Positions 24,783 through 32,487 of a stretch of 64,000 nucleotides of DNA are shown here, piece by piece. Under the pieces are notes generated by a model, which saw only the letters and a program-made list of their open reading frames with translations, was not told where the DNA came from and made no database searches. Each line of letters opens with the position of its first letter. The stretch's first letter is position 1. A program made the translations under genes and the position numbers. Source of the DNA: Lentzea albidocapillata (GTDB lineage: Bacteria > Actinomycetota > Actinomycetes > Mycobacteriales > Pseudonocardiaceae); contig NZ_JOEA01000024.1 in the NCBI RefSeq assembly GCF_000719115.1, positions 124,001 through 188,000 on the forward strand, in the 5' to 3' direction.

Positions 24783-25450
24783 GCGTCCGGGTCATCGTCG
24801 CCGACGACCAGGAGATCGTCCGCACAGGACTCTCGATGATCCTCGACGCCCAGCCGGGCATCGAGGTCGTCGGCCAGGCACCGGACGGACTGCAGGCCGT
24901 GGAACTGGCCCGCCGGCTGCGGCCGGACGTGTGCCTCTTCGACATCCGCATGCCCGGAATCGACGGCATCGAGGCCACTCGCCTGCTCGCCGGGCCCGGC
25001 GTCGCCGACCCGCTGGCCGTCGTCGTGATCACCACGTTCGACCTCGACGAGTACGTCTACGCCGCACTGCGTGCGGGCGCCAGGGGTTTCCTGCTCAAGG
25101 ACGCCGGCGCCGCCCTGCTCGCCCAGGCCGTCCACGCCGCAGCCTCCGGCGACGCCCTGATCGCCCCCAGCGTCACCGCTCGGTTGATCGAGGCTTTCGC
25201 GGACACCGGGCCCGCCGGCCGCGCCGGGCAGCCGATCGATCCGCTCACCGAACGGGAGGAGCAGGTCCTCGCCGCCGTCGCGGGTGGGCGCACCAACAGC
25301 GAGGTCGCCAAGGACCTCCACATCGCGCTCAGCACCGTCAAGAGCCACATCGCCAGCCTGATGGCCAAGATCGGCGCCAGGAACCGGGTCGAGATCGCCA
25401 TCTGGGCCTACGAGACCAAGCGCGTCCGGAGTGGACTCCGGCGCCAGTAG
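24779..25450 (+). CDS. NarL/LuxR-type response regulator
   Basis: A 223-residue regulator. The receiver domain (about 1-120) has DDQE near residues 9-12, the phosphoacceptor Asp in CLFDIRMPG (about residue 54) and the Lys in LLKDAG (about 104). The LuxR helix-turn-helix occupies 155-215 with LTEREEQVLAAVAGG and STVKSHIASLMAKIG. It is translated through an ATGA overlap with the kinase. The DUF2306 and oxidoreductase genes 95 bp downstream are candidate targets by position. Confidence 0.93.
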   Translation: MSVRVIVADDQEIVRTGLSMILDAQPGIEVVGQAPDGLQAVELARRLRPDVCLFDIRMPGIDGIEATRLLAGPGVADPLAVVVITTFDLDEYVYAALRAGARGFLLKDAGAALLAQAVHAAASGDALIAPSVTARLIEAFADTGPAGRAGQPIDPLTEREEQVLAAVAGGRTNSEVAKDLHIALSTVKSHIASLMAKIGARNRVEIAIWAYETKRVRSGLRRQ

Positions 25451-25545
25451 CCGAAAGTACGACGAGCGGGTCGGACCATCGGCCGAGATGATCGCGGCCC
25501 ATGTGCCGATGAGTCGACACCGCCGCAGGCACCACGATCTGGCGT

Positions 25546-26217
25546 ATGGCCTCCTTCACCAAGTCGGACAAGCTCATCCCGGCCGCGATCATCCTGTTCA
25601 GCGTCATCCCGGTGCTCGGTGGCGCCCTCCGGCTGGCCGAGCTGGGCGGCGGCGCGGAGATCACACCGGACAACGCGCGGTTCTTCGCCTCGCCCGTGCC
25701 CGTGGTGGTGCATGCCGTCACCGTCAGCGTGTACTCCGTCCTCGGTGCCTTCCAGTTCGCTCCGGGCTTCCGCCGCCGCAGACCGGGATGGCACCGGGCG
25801 GCAGGACGACTACTGGTCCTTTGTGGACTCATAGGAGCGCTGTCAGGTCTGTGGATGACCGTGTTCTACCCCAAACCCGCCGACGTGGGCGCTCTGCTCA
25901 CCGGCATCCGGCTGGTGTTCGGCACGGCATGGGCGGCGTTCATCGTCCTCGGGTTCGCCGCCATCCGCCGCCGGGACGTCTCCGGGCACCGCGCCTGGAT
26001 GATCCGCGGTTTCGCGATCGGGCTCGGCGCCGGCACCCAAGCGGTGACGCTGACCGCGTGGCTGGTGGCCGTCGGCGAGCCCGACCGGCTCAGCAACGCG
26101 TTGCTGATGCTCGCCGCCTGGATCGTCAACCTCGCCGTCGCGGAGTGGATCATCCGCCGCCCGGCGTCGCCGACTCGTCCGGCCCGCGCCGGACTCGCGC
26201 TCGAGGAGACTCGATGA
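25546..26217 (+). CDS. DUF2306 membrane protein
   Basis: A 223-residue integral membrane protein with about six helices. The pattern of the DUF2306 family is visible: a helix with HAVTVSVYSVLGAFQFAPGFRRRRPGWHR and later RRRDVSGHRAWMIRGFAIG, each with conserved His and Arg at the membrane face. The family has no established function. ATG start without a strong ribosome site. The gene overlaps the downstream oxidoreductase by ATGA, so the two products are likely made together. Confidence 0.85.
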   Translation: MASFTKSDKLIPAAIILFSVIPVLGGALRLAELGGGAEITPDNARFFASPVPVVVHAVTVSVYSVLGAFQFAPGFRRRRPGWHRAAGRLLVLCGLIGALSGLWMTVFYPKPADVGALLTGIRLVFGTAWAAFIVLGFAAIRRRDVSGHRAWMIRGFAIGLGAGTQAVTLTAWLVAVGEPDRLSNALLMLAAWIVNLAVAEWIIRRPASPTRPARAGLALEETR

Positions 26218-27191
26218 AGGCAGTCGTCCAGCACCGGTACGGATCGCCGGACGTGCTGGAGTTCCGCGACGTGGAGCCGCCGGCGGCCTCCGGCAACGAG
26301 ATCCTCGTACGGGTGCACGCGGCCTCGGTCAACGCGTACGACTGGCACGTCATGCGCGGAGACCCCTACCTGGCCCGGCTCACCGGGATCGGAGTCACCG
26401 CTCCAAGGAGGAAGATCCGCGGTCGCGACTTCGCGGGCACGGTGGAGGCGGTGGGCAGGGACGTGCGGCGCTTCCGGCCCGGTGACGAGGTGTACGGCGA
26501 CCTCGGTGCCGCCGACGGAGCGTTCGCCGAGTACGTGTGCGTGTCCGAGGACCTCGTCGAGGCCAAGCCCGCCAACCTGACGTTCGAGCAGGCCGCCGCG
26601 GTACCGCTGGCCGGGCACACCGCGTTGAAGGGACTGCGAGACGTCCAGCCGGGACAGCACGTCCTGGTCAACGGAGCGTCCGGAGGCGTGGGCACGTTCG
26701 CCGTGCAGATCGCGAAGTCCTTGGGCGCCACGGTGACCGGCGTGTGCCGCACGAGGAACACCGAGCTGGTGGCGTCGCTCGGCGCGGACCACGTCATCGA
26801 CTACACCGTGGACGACTTCACCAGGAACGGCACGCGCTACGACCTCGTCCTCGATCTGGTCGGCAACCACTCGCTGACCGCGTTGCGGCGTGCGCTCACG
26901 CCCGGTGGGACGATCGTGCTGTCCGGCGGGGGAGTGTTCAGCGGCGGCAGCCTCGTCGGGCCCATGTGGCTGATGATCAGGGCGAAGCTGCTGGTCCCGT
27001 TCGTCCGCGACCGGCTGCTGGTGCTCACCACGACGCTCGACCGGGAGATCCTCGCGGCGCTGCGGCACCTCGCCGAGTCGGGAGGCTTCACGCCGGTCAT
27101 CGACCGCACCTACTCGCTGGAGGAGGTGCCCGAGGCCGTCCGCTACGTCGAGACCGAACACGCCCGCGCGAAGGTCGTCATCACTATGTGA
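26214..27191 (+). CDS. NAD(P)-dependent zinc-free alcohol dehydrogenase/quinone reductase
   Basis: A 325-residue medium-chain dehydrogenase/reductase. The GroES-like domain comes first (MKAVVQHRYGSPDVLEFRDV), then the nucleotide-binding fold with NGASGGVGTFAVQIAKSLGA (about residues 155-175). The four structural-zinc cysteines and catalytic Cys-His-Cys set are absent, placing it with the quinone oxidoreductase-like branch that reduces electrophilic carbonyls or quinones with NADPH. The DUF2306 gene overlaps its start, a pairing I see here but cannot interpret functionally. Confidence 0.88.
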   Translation: MKAVVQHRYGSPDVLEFRDVEPPAASGNEILVRVHAASVNAYDWHVMRGDPYLARLTGIGVTAPRRKIRGRDFAGTVEAVGRDVRRFRPGDEVYGDLGAADGAFAEYVCVSEDLVEAKPANLTFEQAAAVPLAGHTALKGLRDVQPGQHVLVNGASGGVGTFAVQIAKSLGATVTGVCRTRNTELVASLGADHVIDYTVDDFTRNGTRYDLVLDLVGNHSLTALRRALTPGGTIVLSGGGVFSGGSLVGPMWLMIRAKLLVPFVRDRLLVLTTTLDREILAALRHLAESGGFTPVIDRTYSLEEVPEAVRYVETEHARAKVVITM

Positions 27192-27218
27192 TCGTGACGC
27201 CCTTGCCAGGCCATCGTG

Positions 27219-27335
27219 GTGTTGATCGAGCGTATGGCGCGGGAGAACGCCGACTGGGGTTACCGCCGTTTCCATGGTGAACTGCTCAAGCTCGGACACC
27301 GTGCTGCTGCGGTGTCGTTCGATTCCGTTTTCGTC
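27219..27335 (+). pseudogene. transposase/integrase fragment
   Basis: The translation IERMARENADWGYRRFHGELL followed by KLGHRAAAVSF is the segment just before the DDE integrase core in IS3/IS481-type transposases (usually ENPRWGYRRIHGEL). The reading frame then changes to unrelated sequence, and the catalytic acidic residues are absent. Only about 38 codons remain, so it is a relic. The rest of the 27.19-27.61 kb gap holds no gene that I can support. Confidence 0.65.
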
Positions 27336-27615
27336 GACGCTGGGATCGACTCGGGACATGTTTTGGAACCCCACAGGCTGCTGACCACTTCGCACGCGGA
27401 TCCTCGGTGGGGCGATCAACAAGTAGCGATATGCCGTTTGAACTGCAGCGATGACTTTTCGAGCGACACAGGTCGACCGGCCGGTGGCGCTGCGGGCACG
27501 TGCTGTGCTCGCAGCCCACGCACGGCTCGTCGCGGAACGGTGAAGTGGCAGTCGCCGTCCGGTTTCCGGCGGAGGACTCCGGCGGCGGACCGGCACGTCG
27601 CAGCGACGCCAGCAC

Positions 27616-28062
27616 TCACCGCGGGTGGCGAGCGAGGCGGAACGCCACGACCAGCATGGCCACTCCGCCGAGTGTCACCACCATCCACACCCACCAGGGC
27701 GTGGGCGCGGACCCTCCGAGGAAGAACCGGTACCGACCGGCCAGCACGGTCCCGTCAGGCGGCGTCACCCGATAGCTGACCAGGTACTCGCCGGTGGACG
27801 GCAGCAAGCGCAGCGGCACGGTCACCACGGTGTCGTCCACGCCGATCATCGGTTCGCTCCACACCTCGCCACCACCTGTCACGGTGATCGAGTACGGCCC
27901 CGCCCCGGCCACCGGCCGGTCGAAAGTCAAGCGAACGCGTTGCGGTGCAACGGAGATCCGCGACTCCGCGTGAGGGCTGGCGTCCCGCAGAGCGGGCTCG
28001 GCCGAGGCGGACGGCACCGAGCAGAGGAGCAGCGCGGTCGCGAGGAGTAGCACACGGATCAC
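27616..28062 (-). CDS. CopC-like secreted/anchored protein lacking copper ligands
   Basis: A 148-residue protein: signal peptide (VIRVLLLATALLLCSVPSASA), CopC-like beta-barrel domain (about 22-115), and a C-terminal transmembrane helix (WWVWMVVTLGGVAMLVVAF). Typical CopC starts its mature chain with His and has a second His in a DGH motif near the end of the domain; both bind Cu(II). Here the mature start is AEPALRD and the later motif is PDGTVLAG, so both ligands are missing. GTG start overlaps the stop of the YcnI-like gene (GTGA), and the pair probably works together at the membrane surface, but copper binding by this partner is doubtful. Confidence 0.8.
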   Translation of the reverse strand: MIRVLLLATALLLCSVPSASAEPALRDASPHAESRISVAPQRVRLTFDRPVAGAGPYSITVTGGGEVWSEPMIGVDDTVVTVPLRLLPSTGEYLVSYRVTPPDGTVLAGRYRFFLGGSAPTPWWVWMVVTLGGVAMLVVAFRLARHPR

Positions 28063-28670
28063 GAGATCTCCCTGCGGCGAAACAACAGAACGCCTCCGAC
28101 GGCCAGTACCACGCTGAGGCCCACCAGGCTTGCCACGGCGATCCACGGCACGTTCGCGGCGGACGCGGCGCGTTCGCCGTGGTGTCCTGCGCCGGACGGC
28201 TCGGTCAGTGTCACGACAGGAGCTGGGCGGTCCGGCTGGTCGTTCCAGGCCACGGTGCCGCCGTTGGCGAGGAACTGCGTGGTGGGCAGCACGAGCGTGT
28301 CCACGTCCGACGGGAGTGGGCCCATCGTGAGGCCGAAGTCCTCGTAGTGTGCGTCGCCACCGGCCAGTTCGCTGCCGGGACGCGCGGTCCACTCGACTGC
28401 GGTGACCACGCCGCCCGGACCGCGGCGGACCGTGGGGATCCAGCCTGTCAGCGGACGCGTGCGCGCCGTGGTGATGCCGTGTGCCGGTGGGATCGTGACT
28501 TCGATTCGAGTGGTGGCAACGGTTTCCTCGTTGGGCACCCGAAGCACGACAGTGCCGTACCCGCCCTTTTCCGGCGGACTGTCCGGGGTGTGCGCTGTCA
28601 CGTGCGCGACGGCCGTGCCCGTGCCCAGCACGAACATCGCCACCGAGCACACGAGAAACCTGATCATCAC
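28059..28670 (-). CDS. YcnI-like (DUF1775) membrane-anchored copper protein
   Basis: A 203-residue protein with a signal peptide ending TAVA, mature N terminus HVTAHTP, a DUF1775 domain with PNEETVATTRIEVTIP and VEWTARPGSEL, and a C-terminal helix (VPWIAVASLVGLSVVLAVGGVLLF) followed by RRREIS. In YcnI the N-terminal His of the mature chain and a Trp make a mono-histidine copper site; His1 and candidate Trp residues are kept. Gene order YcnI-CopC is the common actinobacterial/Bacillus arrangement, though a CopD gene is absent here. Confidence 0.9.
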   Translation of the reverse strand: MMIRFLVCSVAMFVLGTGTAVAHVTAHTPDSPPEKGGYGTVVLRVPNEETVATTRIEVTIPPAHGITTARTRPLTGWIPTVRRGPGGVVTAVEWTARPGSELAGGDAHYEDFGLTMGPLPSDVDTLVLPTTQFLANGGTVAWNDQPDRPAPVVTLTEPSGAGHHGERAASAANVPWIAVASLVGLSVVLAVGGVLLFRRREIS

Positions 28671-28691
28671 AGCTGCCTCGCGACGGTGAGG

Positions 28692-28723
28692 GAGGGCTCC
28701 GGCGGCGGGGCGCCGGAGCCCTC
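28692..28723 (-). terminator. stem-loop terminator after the secreted-protein pair
   Basis: A perfect 13-bp stem (GAGGGCTCCGGCG with CGCCGGAGCCCTC) and a six-base loop lie 14 bp after the stop of the 28737-29321 gene. There is no T-run, as is usual in actinobacteria. Confidence 0.75.
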
Positions 28724-28736
28724 GGAACAGTGGGAA

Positions 28737-29321
28737 TCAGCAGTTCGCACCGCGTTGCTCAGCCTGCATGTCCCACGGCTGGCCCCTGGTCTGGCCCTCG
28801 ACCTGGCCGTCCACGTACCAGTAGTAGTGGCCGTACCAGCGATCCTCGAACTGCATCTCCCAGGTGCCCGCCACGCGGGCCTGTTGCTTGGAGACGTAGA
28901 TGTCCACCCGGGACCTCGGTCCCACTTCCTGGCGGATCTCGTCCGCCTGGGTCTCCGACCAGGACCACTCGCGCTGGAAGCTCGCCTTGATCGACGCCTC
29001 GTAGATCTGCCCCAGCTTCACGCCGCCGGAGATCTCGACGCCGAACGTGTTCTTCGTGCCCGTGGTCGCCTCGTAGCGGATGACTCTGGTCTGGTTGAAG
29101 TCAGTGCAGTTCGTCGAGCTTCCCGCGAACTGGCGGGGCCCGTTGAAGATCTGCATGCCGCCGCTTGGCTTGAACTTGCAGGAGTTCGCCCAGACGCAGT
29201 GCTCGACCAGTTGCTGCGTGGTCGGGGAACCCTGGTGCGTGGCGTTGGCCGCGGGAACGGCGGCGAAGGTCGCCGCGAGCGCCAGCGCCAGCGCGGTCAG
29301 AACTCTGGTCCTGTTCGACAT
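28737..29321 (-). CDS. secreted protein, possible aerolysin-type beta-pore former
   Basis: A 194-residue protein with a clear Sec signal peptide (MSNRTRVLTALALALA... AAVPAANA). The mature chain of about 165 residues has four to five cysteines (EHCVWANSC, NCTDF, C-terminal GANC). Its middle, from VIRYEATTG through GVEISGGVKLG to SFQREWSWSETQ, alternates polar and hydrophobic residues and is rich in Ser/Thr, then ends in a strand pair EMQFEDRWYGHYYWYV. That alternation resembles the membrane hairpin of aerolysin/ETX-MTX2 toxins, but I recognise no exact family. GAGGAG overlaps the stop of the upstream secreted-protein gene, so the two are an operon. Confidence 0.7.
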   Translation of the reverse strand: MSNRTRVLTALALALAATFAAVPAANATHQGSPTTQQLVEHCVWANSCKFKPSGGMQIFNGPRQFAGSSTNCTDFNQTRVIRYEATTGTKNTFGVEISGGVKLGQIYEASIKASFQREWSWSETQADEIRQEVGPRSRVDIYVSKQQARVAGTWEMQFEDRWYGHYYWYVDGQVEGQTRGQPWDMQAEQRGANC

Positions 29322-29332
29322 GTTCCGGCTCC

Positions 29333-29767
29333 TCAGCTCAGACCCACGGTGACGGTGCGGTCGCCGGCGAAGGCGAGGTCGGGGTGGTTGTTCCTGAACG
29401 GGCCGTGGCGGGAGCCGTCGGACGGATAGAGCCACACCCAGCAGGACGACCACGCCTGTGCCGAGCCGACCTGGTTGCGCCACGGGCTGTCGTTGAGCGC
29501 CACGAAGTGGTCGACCTTGTCGTTCTTCGGGCACGGCCTCGGCACCCAGACCGTCAGCCGGTCACCGGTGTAGTCCTGACCGGTGAAGATCCGGGCGCCG
29601 ATCACGTCGCTACCGCCGCGCACGCTGTCGGGGCCGTTGCAGCTGTATCTCGTCGTGGTGACCGAGTAATCGCAGTTCTGGGCCGCGTGAGCGATTCCGG
29701 CCGGAACCATGCCGAGCAGTACCGCGCTGGTGGCGGTCACCGCCGCGAGTTTTCGCTTCAACGTCAC
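29333..29767 (-). CDS. small secreted protein, beta/gamma-crystallin or I36-inhibitor-like
   Basis: A 144-residue protein with a signal peptide (LAAVTATSAVLLGMVPAGIAHA). The mature domain has IFTGQDYTGDRLTVW and later SAQAWSSCWVWLYP, the pattern of crystallin-like Greek-key domains found in actinobacterial secreted peptidase inhibitors (I36). Four cysteines in the mature chain suggest two disulfides. GTG start at 29767; the ribosome site is weak. It lies 11 bp before the next secreted-protein gene and 86 bp after the PucR-type gene on the same strand. Target unknown. Confidence 0.7.
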   Translation of the reverse strand: MTLKRKLAAVTATSAVLLGMVPAGIAHAAQNCDYSVTTTRYSCNGPDSVRGGSDVIGARIFTGQDYTGDRLTVWVPRPCPKNDKVDHFVALNDSPWRNQVGSAQAWSSCWVWLYPSDGSRHGPFRNNHPDLAFAGDRTVTVGLS

Positions 29768-29853
29768 TTCGTGAAGACCTTTCGTCCGGTCTTGCAGGGC
29801 TGGACCGAAGGTAGGGCTGAGGGCAACGAAGGATCCATGCGCACTTTGACGAA

Positions 29854-30534
29854 TCAGCTGCCGCGAATCGACTCCGCGATCATGGCGATGGCGAGCTGCT
29901 GCAGACCCCGGCCCGTTGTCGGGTCCACACCGGTGATCTCGGTGACGCGACCCAGCCGGTAGTTCAGCGTGTTGCGGTGCACGAACAGCTGCTTCGCCGC
30001 CTGGTTGCGGTTGCGGTCGGTGTCGATCCACGCCGTGAGCGTGGCCCACAGCAGTGGATACCCGCGCAGTGGCGCGATCATCGCAGCCAGCTGGTCGGCC
30101 ACGGCACGGTCGCGGGTCGCCGCGTACTCCACCAGCATATCCGTCATCCGGTAGGTGCCACCGGGTCTGCGGCCGGCGGCCAGCAACCGAGCCGTGTCCA
30201 CCGCTTCCCGGTAGCCCTCGGCGATCTCGGCGACGGGCCGGTGCGCCACCGCGACCCACCCCTCGTTCGGCAGACGCGCACTCAGCCTCCCGAGCGCCGA
30301 TCTGGTCGACTCCGGATCGACGTCAGCCAGTAATGCGACCACGACGCCGTCGCGGCACGTGAGCAACACATCCGAGCACGGAAAACTCTCCAGACTGCCG
30401 TTGGGCAGCTTCAGCACCGCGATCACATAGCGATCCGCGAGGGGGAAATTCAGATCGGAAGCAATCGAATGACCATCGATCAACTGATCAACCATTTCCG
30501 CGGCGGAATGCACATGTCCGCTCACGGCGGGCAT
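29854..30534 (-). CDS. PucR-type (CdaR) transcriptional regulator, short form
   Basis: A 226-residue regulator. The C-terminal 60 residues (WATLTAWIDTDRNRNQAAKQLF, then VHRNTLNYRLGRVTEITG) are the PucR/CdaR helix-turn-helix. The part before it (residues 30-150) resembles the GGDEF-like sensory domain that precedes this HTH in CdaR proteins, while the usual N-terminal PucR domain is absent. ATG 30534 or the GTG at 30525, which overlaps the kinase stop by GTGA, may be the start; the overlap favours the latter. It is the third gene behind a response regulator and kinase, an unusual partner. Confidence 0.83.
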   Translation of the reverse strand: MPAVSGHVHSAAEMVDQLIDGHSIASDLNFPLADRYVIAVLKLPNGSLESFPCSDVLLTCRDGVVVALLADVDPESTRSALGRLSARLPNEGWVAVAHRPVAEIAEGYREAVDTARLLAAGRRPGGTYRMTDMLVEYAATRDRAVADQLAAMIAPLRGYPLLWATLTAWIDTDRNRNQAAKQLFVHRNTLNYRLGRVTEITGVDPTTGRGLQQLAIAMIAESIRGS

Positions 30535-31712
30535 TTCGCTTGGGTCGGAATCGTGACGACAATGCGAAGTCCGCCCTCGTCGCGCGACCGTGCGTCGACG
30601 GACGCGTCGTGCGCCCGCGCGATCGACTCCACAATGGACAATCCGAGCCCACTGCCCTTGACCGCGGCGTCGCGGACGTCGCCGCGGCGGAAGGGCTCGA
30701 ACAGCTGAGGGATGCTCGCTGCCGGCACCGGTAAGCCTGTGTTGGACACGGTGAGCACGCCGGGCGAGTTCGTGTTGATCCACACCGTGCCACCGGAAAC
30801 GTTGTGCCTGACCGCGTTCGTCGCGAGGTTGGTCACCAGTTGGAAGAGGAGATCCCGATCGCCGAGCACGGTGGTGCCGGAAAGGTCCGCGTGCATCTCG
30901 ACCTGCTGTCGCGCCGCCTCGGCACGATGTTGTTCCAGGACCTCGGCGACCACCACGTGCAGCTCGACGGGTTCCCGTCGATCCAGGCCGCGGTCGCTGC
31001 GGGCCAGCACGAGGAGTCCGTCGATGAGGCGCTCGATCTGCCGGTTGGCGGTCAGCAACTGTTCCCGTATCCGCGCGGCTTCCGCCGGTGTGGGGTTGTC
31101 GGCCAGTCCGATCTGCACCGCGGCCCGCTGAACGGCCAGTGGGGTGCGCAGCTCGTGGGAGGCGTTGGCGACGAACCGCCGTTGGCTGTCGAACGCCGAC
31201 TCGAGGCGGTCGAGCATGTCGTCGAAGGTCTCGGCCAGTTCCGTGAGCTCGTCGCGCGGCCCCTGCAGCGCCAGCCGCTGGTGCAGGTTGGACGAGGAGA
31301 GTCGCCGCGCGGTCGCGATGATCGTGTGCAGAGGACGCAACACGCGGCCCGACAGCCACCAGCCCGCGGCCACGGAGATGAGCGCCACGCCGCACAACGA
31401 GAGGGCGGAGACGATGAGCAGCGTGTCCAGCGTCATGGCCTGGATGGTCTCGGCCACCTGCTGAACCTTGGCGTCGGCCTCGGCCGCCGTCGCCGAACCA
31501 CGCGTCACCCCGTGCGGCAGTCGCTCCGCAGACGTGCTCCCGACCGACGGCGTGTGCGAAGCCTGCTCCACCAGGAACGGGTACTGGCTGCGCATCAGCA
31601 GGTAGATCACGGTGAGCAGGAGCGCGCCGCCGCCGGCGAACAAACCGCCGTAGAGCGCCGTCAGCTTGACTCGGACGGTGAACCGCGGCGGCCTAGATGC
31701 GGTAGCCGGCAC
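30522..31712 (-). CDS. OmpR-partner sensor histidine kinase with HAMP domain
   Basis: A 396-residue kinase: helix 1 near 15-38, an extracellular loop of about 65 residues, helix 2 near 100-120, HAMP domain (about 122-175), phosphoacceptor helix FVANASHELRTPLAVQRAA (His near 192), and a C-terminal HATPase domain with NLATNAVRHN and the G motifs GSGLGLSIVESIA. All catalytic boxes are present. The start overlaps the end of the response regulator gene by 20 bp. The small extracellular loop suggests it senses something at the membrane surface. Confidence 0.93.
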   Translation of the reverse strand: MPATASRPPRFTVRVKLTALYGGLFAGGGALLLTVIYLLMRSQYPFLVEQASHTPSVGSTSAERLPHGVTRGSATAAEADAKVQQVAETIQAMTLDTLLIVSALSLCGVALISVAAGWWLSGRVLRPLHTIIATARRLSSSNLHQRLALQGPRDELTELAETFDDMLDRLESAFDSQRRFVANASHELRTPLAVQRAAVQIGLADNPTPAEAARIREQLLTANRQIERLIDGLLVLARSDRGLDRREPVELHVVVAEVLEQHRAEAARQQVEMHADLSGTTVLGDRDLLFQLVTNLATNAVRHNVSGGTVWINTNSPGVLTVSNTGLPVPAASIPQLFEPFRRGDVRDAAVKGSGLGLSIVESIARAHDASVDARSRDEGGLRIVVTIPTQAKCPP

Positions 31713-32346
31713 CGGGCACCGTCTCGATCACGGTGGGATCACCGAGCTTGGCTCGCAGCTTGGACATGGCCACCCGGACGGCGTTGGTGAACAGGTCGGT
31801 GTGCTCGTCCCAGGCGAGCTCGAGCAGCCGTTCGGTGCTGACCACCGCGCCCTGGGCGCGCATCAGCACCGCCAGCACCGCGAACTCCTTGGGAGTCAGC
31901 TCCACCCGCCTGCCTTCGCGGCTGACGTCGTGGTGCGCGACGTCCATGCGCACACCCTTGCGTTCGAGCACCGGCGGAAGCGCGGGCTGGTTGCGCCGCG
32001 CCAGGGCGTGCACCCGCGCCACCAGTTCGGGGTACTCGAACGGTTTGGCGAGGTAGTCGTCGGCGCCCAGCCGCAGACCGTCCACTTTGTCCTCCATTGC
32101 CCCAGCGGCGGTGAGCATGAGCACCTTGGTGCGGCTGCCCTGCGCGGCGAGCTCGGCGCACACGACGTCACCGTGTTTTCCCGGTAGGTCGCGATCGAGG
32201 ATGACCACGTCGTAGTCGTGTATCGCGAGCTGTTCCTGCGCGGTGATCCCGTCGTGGACGACATCCACTGCCATGGCCTGCCTGCGCAGGCCCGCCGCCA
32301 CGAGCTCGGCGAGCGCAACCTCGTCCTCGGCCACCAAAACCCTCAT
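31693..32346 (-). CDS. OmpR/PhoB-type response regulator
   Basis: A 217-residue regulator. The receiver domain starts MRVLVAEDEVALAELV, with phosphoacceptor Asp in VVILDRDLPG and Lys in YLAKPFEYPEL. The winged helix ends in VAMSKLRAKLGDP and ETVPGAGYRI, the normal C terminus of the family. I start at MRVLVAEDE; upstream codons belong to the promoter region. No Shine-Dalgarno site is seen, but CATACT lies six bases before the ATG, so the mRNA may be leaderless. A 38-bp dyad sits just upstream and may be its own binding site. Confidence 0.93.
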   Translation of the reverse strand: MRVLVAEDEVALAELVAAGLRRQAMAVDVVHDGITAQEQLAIHDYDVVILDRDLPGKHGDVVCAELAAQGSRTKVLMLTAAGAMEDKVDGLRLGADDYLAKPFEYPELVARVHALARRNQPALPPVLERKGVRMDVAHHDVSREGRRVELTPKEFAVLAVLMRAQGAVVSTERLLELAWDEHTDLFTNAVRVAMSKLRAKLGDPTVIETVPGAGYRI

Positions 32347-32370
32347 GCGGCGAGTATGCGCACCCCAGGG

Positions 32371-32408
32371 TTTCCAGAACGTCTCCACTGGTGGAGAGCC
32401 TCTGGAAA
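32371..32408. promoter_or_regulatory. 38-bp interrupted palindrome in a divergent promoter region
   Basis: TTTCCAGA-acg-TCTCCAC-tg-GTGGAGA-gcc-TCTGGAAA: fifteen pairs match exactly, with symmetric three-base interruptions. It lies 25 bp upstream of the response regulator start, over its likely -35 region, and about 80 bp upstream of the secreted I36-type gene on the other strand. It is most simply read as a two-dimer operator shared by both. Confidence 0.7.
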
Positions 32409-32487
32409 CACCCGTTCGAGTAGACCTGCGGACATCAGGCCAGAGCTGCCTCTCGCCGTCGCATTCCTACCGAACGGGGTTTCCTCC

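Noticed and set aside
25866..27596. A 576-codon minus-strand frame across the oxidoreductase gene
   Set aside because: Antisense shadow. Only the plus-strand frame has the nucleotide-binding motif and proper ends.
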